Source: JAEUSE01 sp964648985 (lineage in GTDB: Bacteria > Patescibacteriota > Doudnabacteria > UBA920). Taken from it: a stretch of DNA of 10,149 nt. This document shows positions 5,604 through 10,149 of this stretch, piece after piece. Below the pieces are notes generated by a model that did no database searches, was not told where the DNA came from, and saw only the letters and a list, made by a program, of their open reading frames with translations. The DNA lies in contig CAZYMS010000030.1 in NCBI GenBank assembly GCA_964648985.1, forward strand, positions 1 to 10,149. Direction: 5' to 3'. Each line of letters opens with the position of its first letter. Position 1 is the first letter of the stretch. Position numbers and translations under genes: made by a program.

Positions 5604-6347
5604 ATGAAAAAATCTCTAAAACCAAAACCGTTTAGGCTTGGTATTCTTGGGGGCATGGGACCGCTTGCTGGTGTTCATTTGCAAAAGCTTATTATTGAAG
5701 CTACGCCGGCTCAGGCAGATCAGGATCATATCCAGGTTGTCTGTTTTACTAATCCAAAGATACCCGATAGAACTATTTCGCTCGAACATAATAATGGTAA
5801 CCGCTATGTACAGGCCATGAGCGAATCTATTTCCGTTCTAAAGGCAGCTGAGGTAGATGTGGTGGCAATACCGTGCAACACTGCGCATGCACGACTTGCG
5901 CTACTTGAGCAGGAATGCCCGGGTGTACGCTTCTTGAACATGGTTTATCTCACCCAGGAGGTTCTCTCAAAAAGAGCACGCACCTCTTCGTTGAGAATAT
6001 TGCTGCTGGCGACCAACGGGACTTTGGCTGAAAACGTATATAATGCTAACTCGCATCCGTCAATATCGTGGGTATACCCAGAGCTATATTTGCAGGAAAA
6101 AGTTATGGATTTGATATATACAATTAAAGCTCGGGGTGTGACTTCTGTAGTTGAATCAAAATTCATTGATCTGCTGATATCTTGCAGCGCTTACAAGCCT
6201 GATTACATAGTTCTGGGTTGCACTGAACTTTCTCTACTTGGTTATCTGCAGCGCCAATCCGAGGTTAACTTTGTTGATCCCTTGGAGATTATGGCAAAGT
6301 ATATCGTTGACTTGGCCCAGATTGACGCGCTCCGTAATAGCCGCTAG
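5604..6347 (+). CDS. Aspartate/glutamate racemase family protein
   Basis: This 247-residue protein belongs to the PLP-independent Asp/Glu/hydantoin racemase superfamily, closest in pattern to aspartate racemases (RacD/YgeA-like). It opens with GILGGMGP (13-20) and carries NPKIPDRT (50-57). The two catalytic cysteines are both present, Cys91 in AIPCNTAHA and Cys206 in VLGCTELSLL, spaced as expected for the two half-domains. These two thiols interconvert L- and D-amino acids. The N-terminal MKKSLKPKP is a short basic tail. The ATG is 5 bases after the peptidase stop, with no Shine-Dalgarno, so translation probably depends on coupling. The pairing with an S66 peptidase suggests supply of D-amino acids for peptidoglycan or recovery from it. 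A glutamate racemase (MurI) role is less likely because the motif style is RacD-like, but substrate choice cannot be proved by eye. Confidence 0.92.
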   Translation: MKKSLKPKPFRLGILGGMGPLAGVHLQKLIIEATPAQADQDHIQVVCFTNPKIPDRTISLEHNNGNRYVQAMSESISVLKAAEVDVVAIPCNTAHARLALLEQECPGVRFLNMVYLTQEVLSKRARTSSLRILLLATNGTLAENVYNANSHPSISWVYPELYLQEKVMDLIYTIKARGVTSVVESKFIDLLISCSAYKPDYIVLGCTELSLLGYLQRQSEVNFVDPLEIMAKYIVDLAQIDALRNSR

Positions 6348-7183
6348 TGTCTATAGAAATACTGTATACTATAATTACTTATTTAGACTTTTATAGTATG
6401 TTCGCATTTTTTGGTTTTTTATTTTTCTTGGGTTTAGTAGTGCTATCAGCCCTAATAATAAATAGTCGCGTGCAAAAACTGACATACGAAGAGAGCTTTT
6501 TGCGAGGTAAAGTGCCGGATCCTACCCTAGAGGGTGTCCACTCAGGTCATGCATATGTGGTATATGGTGCAAATATTGGCTGGAAGGGGAAGCAGTTTAT
6601 CGCAAGCGAGGAGCGGGGGGTAAATATACTTACCGGAACCGGTCAACGCTTGGCGTCTATCTTCACTCCGCGTTACAAAAAGTTTGAAAAGCAAACTAAT
6701 GGCACGTTTACGGCATACGAATTCAAAACAATCGTAGGTATGGGTATAAAAAACCCTCACCAACCGGTGTTACGGCTCGATTATAATATAGACGCCAATC
6801 CCAGTATTATTCGCATAATACAGGACGAGATCGTAGAAATAGACCCCGGTCGTTACTTGGGGAAGATTCACTTACAGTTGCTGCCGGGTTGGTTTTGGAC
6901 TGTTGGGTATTTTAGTTTGCAAAAAGCTACAGAGGACCAAGTTACAGCGCCTGTCGTAGATTCTGGGGTAACGATAGCTCCTTCTGTGCCGGTTGCTGAG
7001 CCTGAAGCAGTGCCTGCTGCGCCTGTCCCTTCTGTTGCTCCGCTAGTTGTGGAGCCGGTAAGTGCTGCGCTTGTAATACCTCCATCTCTTGAAATTCCAG
7101 TGCCTCATATTGAAGCGCAATTGTCCGTACCGTTGCCAACGCCGGTAAGTGCTCCTACTCAGGATAAAAAAGATGCAGTATAG
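6347..7183 (+). CDS. Membrane-anchored protein with Pro/Ala/Val-rich tail, function unknown
   Basis: The 278-residue product starts at GTG 6347, sharing one base with the racemase stop (TAGTG), a typical translational-coupling overlap. An ATG at 6398 (residue 18) is an alternative start, just at the membrane segment. One strong hydrophobic segment (about 18-38) is followed by Arg41 and Lys44, so the positive-inside rule places the rest in the cytoplasm. A folded region (about 55-193) contains GHAYVVYGANIGWKGKQF (67-84) and NPSIIRIIQDEIVEIDPGRY (151-170), followed by LGKI. The last 80 residues are a low-complexity Pro/Ala/Val tail, probably disordered. I do not recognise the family. The operon position suggests cooperation with the peptidase and racemase at the membrane. 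The last codons lie inside the terminator hairpin at 7163-7203. Confidence 0.8.
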   Translation: MSIEILYTIITYLDFYSMFAFFGFLFFLGLVVLSALIINSRVQKLTYEESFLRGKVPDPTLEGVHSGHAYVVYGANIGWKGKQFIASEERGVNILTGTGQRLASIFTPRYKKFEKQTNGTFTAYEFKTIVGMGIKNPHQPVLRLDYNIDANPSIIRIIQDEIVEIDPGRYLGKIHLQLLPGWFWTVGYFSLQKATEDQVTAPVVDSGVTIAPSVPVAEPEAVPAAPVPSVAPLVVEPVSAALVIPPSLEIPVPHIEAQLSVPLPTPVSAPTQDKKDAV

Positions 7184-7203
7184 GTTACTGCATCTTTTTT
7201 ATC
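7163..7203. terminator. Bidirectional terminator containing the ends of two genes
   Basis: GATAAAAAAGATGCAGTA (7163-7180) and its exact complement (7186-7203) form an 18-bp perfect stem around the 5-base loop TAGGT. Because the arms begin and end in A/T runs, it terminates in both directions. The plus-strand gene stops with TAG at 7181-7183, in the loop. The minus-strand gene stops with TAA at 7187-7185, at the apex. The arms encode DKKDAV on one strand and IKKMQ on the other. Confidence 0.9.
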
Positions 7204-7910
7204 TGCTTCTTTGATAAATACATTATGCGTTCAGTTGGCGAGAGTCTTTCTATAGCGTAGCGGAGCATGGTTCTGGGCATATTGTGAGAATGTTCATTTA
7301 AAAAGCGCATAAGTACTCGCTTGTCCCGTTTGCCAACTTCACGCAGCATCCAGCCGCCCGCTTTATGTATAAGGTCGTGTGTGTCGTTTAGTGCAAATGA
7401 GACAAGTTGCAAGGTATCACTAAATTCGTTATTACGAATAAAATCGAACGTTGCCATTATGGCCATGCGTCGTTCCCACATATTCCGAGATTTAATCCAT
7501 TTGTAGAGGAGAGTTTTTGGTTTGTCTCTGAGGTAGGGTCCGACTATGTATTCTACTGAAGTATCTACCAAGTCCCAGTTGTTTACATAGTTCGTATTTT
7601 GTACGTAAAAATTAAAAACATTCTTTTTTACTTGGGTATTGCCTTCTTCGTACTGCATGACCAATATTTCGAGCGCGATAAATCTATGCTCATGAGTTTT
7701 GCTTTTCAATAATTTTTGTACTTCAGAAAGTGGGAGCTCTATGTACTGTTTTGCAACCTCCCGCAGAACTGGTACAGTGATACCCAAAAAAATATCCCCT
7801 GCGCCATACTGGCCAGGTGCGGTTTTAAAGAACCTTTGAAGCACTACTGCCTTTTTTGGATTTGTAAATGCCTTGAGGCTTTTGAGTACTTGGGCTGTGC
7901 TTGCTATCAT
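7185..7910 (-). CDS. AlkD-like DNA alkylation repair glycosylase
   Basis: This 241-residue all-helical protein has the HEAT-like repeat pattern of the DNA alkylation repair family (PF08713; AlkC/AlkD). AlkD excises positively charged alkylated bases such as N3-methyladenine and N7-methylguanine without flipping the base. Key features: YGAGDIFLGITVPVLREVAKQY (35-56), typical of the first repeats; NNWDLVD with Trp112 and Asp116, matching the Trp and catalytic Asp four residues apart in Bacillus cereus AlkD; WERRMAI (145-151) with the expected DNA-binding arginine; and HKAGGWMLREVGKRD (182-196). Length is normal for the family. The ATG at 7910 is preferred over the in-frame GTG at 7916 because a -10 TATACT ends 6 bases upstream, predicting a leaderless mRNA. 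It shares its promoter region with the gene at 7936 and its terminator with the gene ending at 7183. Confidence 0.93.
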   Translation of the reverse strand: MIASTAQVLKSLKAFTNPKKAVVLQRFFKTAPGQYGAGDIFLGITVPVLREVAKQYIELPLSEVQKLLKSKTHEHRFIALEILVMQYEEGNTQVKKNVFNFYVQNTNYVNNWDLVDTSVEYIVGPYLRDKPKTLLYKWIKSRNMWERRMAIMATFDFIRNNEFSDTLQLVSFALNDTHDLIHKAGGWMLREVGKRDKRVLMRFLNEHSHNMPRTMLRYAIERLSPTERIMYLSKKQIKKMQ

Positions 7911-7914
7911 ATAC

Positions 7915-7926
7915 ACAGTATACTGT
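7915..7926. promoter_or_regulatory. Palindromic divergent promoter (shared -10 region)
   Basis: ACAGTATACTGT is a perfect 12-bp palindrome midway between the divergent starts at 7910 (minus) and 7936 (plus), which are only 25 bases apart. It contains TATACT on both strands: 7922 to 7917 on the minus strand and 7919 to 7924 on the plus strand. Predicted transcription starts are at about 7910 and 7931, giving a leaderless message on one side and a leader of at most about 5 bases on the other. No good -35 is visible for either. It could also be the half-sites of a dimeric regulator. Confidence 0.6.
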
Positions 7927-7935
7927 TTTTCCCTT

Positions 7936-8724
7936 ATGTCGCACGAGTCGTTAAAAGATATTTTACAGTTTGATCCTTATACTGAAACCATAATCGGCGT
8001 ACTGGGTCGAATGGCCATTCTGCGCGAGTTGTTCAGGGGTGAAGTTACATACAGGCCGCTCCTTCCTTTTTTAGAGGTGTACTTTAGAGTAACCAAATCA
8101 GTGATAGTGGTACAGCTAACCAATGCACATATGTTTCGCGGTAGGGAAGCGCTGGAGCGTCTCGACGTTCATTTTGCGTTACTCTATTTTAATGCACTGT
8201 TCGCTTTTTTAACTACTGGTAATTGTCTAACCCCCTGGCGCACGTATTTTGAATACTGTCAGAAAAGCAAGGGTAGTGCTTTTGTACAAATGCTACTCGG
8301 TATAAACGCCCACATTAATGGAGATCTGGCAGTAGCGCTGCGTACATGTTCATATGAAATAGAAGAAGATTTCCTGACAATTAATACGTTGTTACAAGAA
8401 CAGATTCGGGGAATGCTTTTGCATTTGGTGCGGCTTCACGGAGACCTTATTAGTGCTGGCGCTTTTTTAGCTTCACGTACTTCTACTGAGTTGTTCAAAG
8501 ACACTATAGTGCAGTGGCGTGAGATTGCCTGGACGCATAGTTCTGCGTGGTCAGATTTGTCCGCACAGAAAGAGCATGAGCATGCTGAACATGTTGCCGC
8601 AGGCATTATCCGTATATTTTCTGAGCCAAAATATTATTTACGCCCATCGGTTTTAAAAAAAGAGCTTAGAGCGCTTACTGCGTCTATAATAGTAAATAGT
8701 GTATACATAAAAACCACCCATTAA
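7936..8724 (+). CDS. DUF5995-like protein, function unknown
   Basis: This 262-residue protein is mostly alpha-helical and matches what I recall of the uncharacterised DUF5995 family. Signs are LERLDVHFALLYFNAL (73-88), WRTYFEYC (101-108), LGINAHINGDLAVAL (121-135) and EEDFLTINTLLQEQI (143-157). The N-A-H-I-N-x-D-L motif with His126 is the hallmark and could be a metal or active site, but no activity is established. The ATG at 7936 is favoured because it follows the predicted transcription start by only a few bases. Upstream in-frame codons would overlap the AlkD-like gene. The last residues (KTTH) and the stop codon lie inside the hairpin at 8711-8733. It is divergent from the AlkD-like gene, so co-expression is possible without implying a shared pathway. 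Confidence 0.8.
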   Translation: MSHESLKDILQFDPYTETIIGVLGRMAILRELFRGEVTYRPLLPFLEVYFRVTKSVIVVQLTNAHMFRGREALERLDVHFALLYFNALFAFLTTGNCLTPWRTYFEYCQKSKGSAFVQMLLGINAHINGDLAVALRTCSYEIEEDFLTINTLLQEQIRGMLLHLVRLHGDLISAGAFLASRTSTELFKDTIVQWREIAWTHSSAWSDLSAQKEHEHAEHVAAGIIRIFSEPKYYLRPSVLKKELRALTASIIVNSVYIKTTH

Positions 8725-8733
8725 GGATGGTTT
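8711..8733. terminator. Hairpin terminator spanning the stop codon at 8722
   Basis: AAACCACCC (8711-8719) pairs with GGATGGTTT (8725-8733) over 9 positions with one C-A mismatch. The TAA stop (8722-8724) is in the loop. A/T-rich runs flank both sides (TTTATTATTATAG on plus, TTTTTATG on minus), so it can serve both converging transcripts. The minus-strand gene stops at 8738, just before it. It is weaker than the hairpin at 7163-7203 but follows the same design. Confidence 0.6.
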
Positions 8734-8737
8734 ATTA

Positions 8738-9058
8738 TTATAGTTTTGCTGCCATAGAAGGGTGGGTTGGTTGGCTAGGTCTTCCTAGGCCCGACGTTCC
8801 TTGGTCTAGGTGCGCAGAGAGTTTGGTGTGCAATGTTTCTATGTGCCCTGCTTCAGTGGTGCCTACATGGTGGGCTTTCATTTTCGTCATGGCCTTATCT
8901 ACGCCTGCTGCAGTTATTTGTCTGTTCTTACTTTCTTGCACTAAATTTTTGGTCACTGTTTCTTTAAGGTTAGGGGAGAGAAGAGACTGGGCAATAAGTT
9001 GGTTTAGCTCATGAATAGATATAGAAGCATGTCCGCCTTGGGGAGTTGTTTGGTTCAT
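8738..9058 (-). CDS. Small hypothetical protein (106 residues), second gene of operon
   Basis: I do not recognise this protein. It is polar and mainly helical through residues 15-85 (HELNQLIAQSLL, ETVTKNLVQESK), with no membrane segment or signal peptide and no cysteine. The C-terminal 20 residues are rich in Gly, Pro, Ser and Thr and probably flexible. It is moderately His-rich. The ATG at 9058 is 9 bases after the stop of the upstream gene (at 9068), without a Shine-Dalgarno, so the two are very likely co-transcribed and translationally linked. A coding assignment is supported by this spacing and by the terminator placed right after its end. Confidence 0.65.
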   Translation of the reverse strand: MNQTTPQGGHASISIHELNQLIAQSLLSPNLKETVTKNLVQESKNRQITAAGVDKAMTKMKAHHVGTTEAGHIETLHTKLSAHLDQGTSGLGRPSQPTHPSMAAKL

Positions 9059-9067
9059 GGATGTTAT

Positions 9068-9391
9068 TTATTCTTCTTCGGTGGTTGACTCAAATAACTC
9101 GGCCAGCGCTGGCCCAATGTGATTTGAAACTTTATACGAATCTATGCCATAGTCGTCGGTGTCATTTCGCAGTTCGCTGAGCCAACGGTGAATTTGGTCT
9201 CCGTTTATTGTTTTATCTGATCGGTTTTGCGCGAGAGCCTGGGCGCCGCCCTCTAAGAACTGATACTGCTGGCTATTTAAGTAGCCATTTTTTCTTAAAT
9301 CGTCTAGGCAATCTTCGACGTCTGATAGGTCTACACGAGTAGAGCCATATCGTGAGAATAAACTAAAATCCATATTACTACGGGCAGCCAT
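9068..9391 (-). CDS. Small acidic hypothetical protein (107 residues), first gene of operon
   Basis: I do not recognise this protein. It is acidic and helical (VDLSDVEDCLDDLRKNG at 20-36, GDQIHRWLSELRND at 64-77) and ends in ESTTEEE. A predicted small cytoplasmic protein or domain, without membrane segments. The ATG at 9391 is the first possible start; residue 7 is another Met (9373) and could be the true one. In the message, GGGTGC (9430-9425) can pair with GCACCC (9398-9393), the latter ending one base before the ATG, so a stem-loop may influence initiation. Candidate -10 elements are TATACT (9463 to 9458) and TATAAT (9452 to 9447), without clear -35 boxes. Confidence 0.65.
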   Translation of the reverse strand: MAARSNMDFSLFSRYGSTRVDLSDVEDCLDDLRKNGYLNSQQYQFLEGGAQALAQNRSDKTINGDQIHRWLSELRNDTDDYGIDSYKVSNHIGPALAELFESTTEEE

Positions 9392-9392
9392 C

Positions 9393-9430
9393 GGGTGCGA
9401 ATATTTTTTCTAAGAAGAACGAGGGCACCC
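9393..9430 (-). promoter_or_regulatory. Leader stem-loop just before ATG 9391
   Basis: On the minus strand GGGTGC (9430-9425) is complementary to GCACCC (9398-9393), with 26 bases between. The stem closes one base before the start codon of the small operon. It could hinder or position the ribosome. A 6-bp stem with a long loop is only modest evidence. Confidence 0.35.
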
Positions 9431-9545
9431 TGTTGGCTGTAAACTAATTATATATTTAGTATACGCTATAGAAGTAGGTCGTATGCTAGGATAGTATTGT
9501 TCAGACATATTTCATATTTTTCATAACTTATTCATATGGCCGCCC

Positions 9546-9591
9546 TAAGCTATACTATATTAGTAAGTAATGAGTTACGTAATATAGCTTA
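9546..9591 (+). promoter_or_regulatory. Nested dyad and -10 element at the start of the cupredoxin-like gene
   Basis: TAAGCTATA (9546-9554) and TATAGCTTA (9583-9591) are perfect 9-bp inverted arms ending on the first base of the start codon. A second pair, CTATATTA (9555-9562) and TAATATAG (9580-9587), is nested with it. TAATAT (9580-9585) is positioned as a -10 for leaderless transcription from 9591. TATACT (9551-9556) is an alternative -10 with a start near 9563. Upstream, TTCATA occurs at 9511, 9520 and 9531. The dyad could be an operator over the promoter or, with the upstream start, an mRNA hairpin hiding the start codon. Confidence 0.45.
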
Positions 9592-10112
9592 TGAATAATT
9601 CAAAAGCAAAGTATTGGGTCGGTGCTCTTATTGTCATAGTAATTATTGGTGGTATCTATTGGGCCATGAAGGGCCAGGATAACAGTGATACTAAGAATGC
9701 TAATACCGCGGATACTGTTACGACTGATCCAAACATACAGCCTTCGCCCGATACTATGACGGATAATTCTGCAAGTAATACAAACTCGAATGCAATTTCG
9801 CCGGCAACTGGTGGTACAGGTGCAGTCAAGCTTGCCTATACCGAAGCGCTTAAAAAGTACGCAGCCAGTCGCATACAGCTCGACAGTAACTGTCAGGCTG
9901 TACCGAAGACCACAACGTATAAGGCAGGAACAACAATTATGTTCGACAATCGCGCATCCGTAGCGCGAAAGATAATGTATAACCTAAAGACCTACACCAT
10001 AGCTGGCTATGACTACTTACTGCTTCCTGCTACGGCAGCAAATTATCCGGCCATTACTTTCGTTGATTGTGGTGACAAACAGAATGTTGCTACCATTACC
10101 ATTCAAAAATAG
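9591..10112 (+). CDS. Membrane-anchored protein with cupredoxin-like C-terminal domain
   Basis: This 173-residue protein has three parts. Residues 8-25 form an N-terminal membrane anchor (YWVGALIVIVIIGGIYWA) after a short basic end. Residues 29-78 are an Asn/Thr/Ser/Asp-rich linker. Residues 80-173 are a beta-rich domain with an immunoglobulin/cupredoxin-like character: RIQLDSNCQAVPKTTTYKAG (94-113), IMFDNRASVARKI (116-128), YTIAGYDYLLLP (135-146), FVDCGDKQNVATITI (157-171). Cys101 and Cys160 probably form a disulphide, which fits an extracytoplasmic location. I do not see the His-Cys-Met/His set needed for a blue-copper site, so electron transfer is unlikely. Similar anchored proteins are, from memory, common in Parcubacteria-type genomes, where their role is unknown. 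It is a single-gene unit bounded by its own promoter region and the terminator at 10124. Confidence 0.85.
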   Translation: MNNSKAKYWVGALIVIVIIGGIYWAMKGQDNSDTKNANTADTVTTDPNIQPSPDTMTDNSASNTNSNAISPATGGTGAVKLAYTEALKKYAASRIQLDSNCQAVPKTTTYKAGTTIMFDNRASVARKIMYNLKTYTIAGYDYLLLPATAANYPAITFVDCGDKQNVATITIQK

Positions 10113-10123
10113 CATTTTGTGTT

Positions 10124-10149
10124 AAGCTCCGCACTGCGGAGCTTTTTTT
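10124..10149 (+). terminator. Intrinsic terminator after the cupredoxin-like gene
   Basis: AAGCTCCGC (10124-10132) and GCGGAGCTT (10136-10144) form a perfect 9-bp, GC-rich stem around an ACT loop. T's run to the window end (10143-10149). It starts 11 bases after the stop codon. Confidence 0.9.

Noticed and set aside
4627..6347. Microcin C-type immunity cluster
   Set aside because: The S66 protein resembles MccF, but no precursor peptide, MccB-like adenylating enzyme or exporter is nearby. The racemase neighbour fits cell-wall or D-amino-acid metabolism better.
7915..7926. LexA (SOS) box before the AlkD-like repair gene
   Set aside because: The palindrome has ACAG...CTGT order, the reverse of the CTGT...ACAG box, with a 4-base core that is too short. 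It fits overlapping -10 elements better.
9591..10112. Blue-copper electron-transfer protein
   Set aside because: The C-terminal domain looks cupredoxin-like, but it has no His residue to make a type 1 copper site. Its two cysteines are better explained as a disulphide.

Overview
The window looks like a chromosomal piece from a small, gene-dense bacterium, most likely a Candidate Phyla Radiation (Patescibacteria, Parcubacteria-like) genome. This is inferred from the sequence only. The supporting signs are short intergenic gaps, several genes whose start codon sits where transcription should begin (leaderless mRNAs), few Shine-Dalgarno sites, a membrane-anchored cupredoxin-like protein of a kind common in that group, and many lineage-specific hypotheticals. 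TGA is used as a normal stop, so this is not the Gracilibacteria/Absconditabacteria code. I see no tRNA, rRNA, insertion sequence, CRISPR array or phage gene.

Layout. Positions 1-90 hold the tail of an unidentified gene. A consensus promoter (172-200) and a structured leader with a strong Shine-Dalgarno drive a thioredoxin-reductase-like flavoprotein (296-1306) that lacks the redox CxxC. Its 3' region is a row of hairpins ending in a terminator (1331-1416). A GlcD/D-lactate-dehydrogenase-type FAD oxidase (1459-3102, minus) converges on it. Divergent from that oxidase, a promoter at 3133-3161 starts a ~200 nt leader containing a possible 31-codon peptide, a perfect 15-bp terminator hairpin and a competing antiterminator pairing. 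It precedes an unrecognised protein with a zinc-ribbon-like cysteine cluster (3368-4501).

Positions 4627-7183 form a tight three-gene operon: an S66 peptidase (LD-carboxypeptidase/MccF type), an aspartate/glutamate racemase-family enzyme, and a membrane-anchored protein with a Pro/Ala/Val-rich tail. The first two fit peptidoglycan or D-amino-acid metabolism. An AlkD-like DNA glycosylase (7185-7910, minus) converges on it through a shared terminator whose apex carries both stop codons. The glycosylase and a DUF5995-like gene (7936-8724) diverge from a perfect palindrome that gives each strand a -10 element. A two-gene minus-strand operon of small unknown proteins follows (9391 to 8738), then a divergent gene for the anchored cupredoxin-like protein (9591-10112) and a terminator at the window edge.

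The most interesting signals are regulatory: (1) the attenuator-like leader before the zinc-ribbon gene, (2) the symmetric divergent promoter at 7915-7926, and (3) terminator hairpins built into the ends of coding sequences. Only the two genes with long structured leaders (296 and 3368) have clear Shine-Dalgarno sites, so the window seems to hold two modes of translation initiation.
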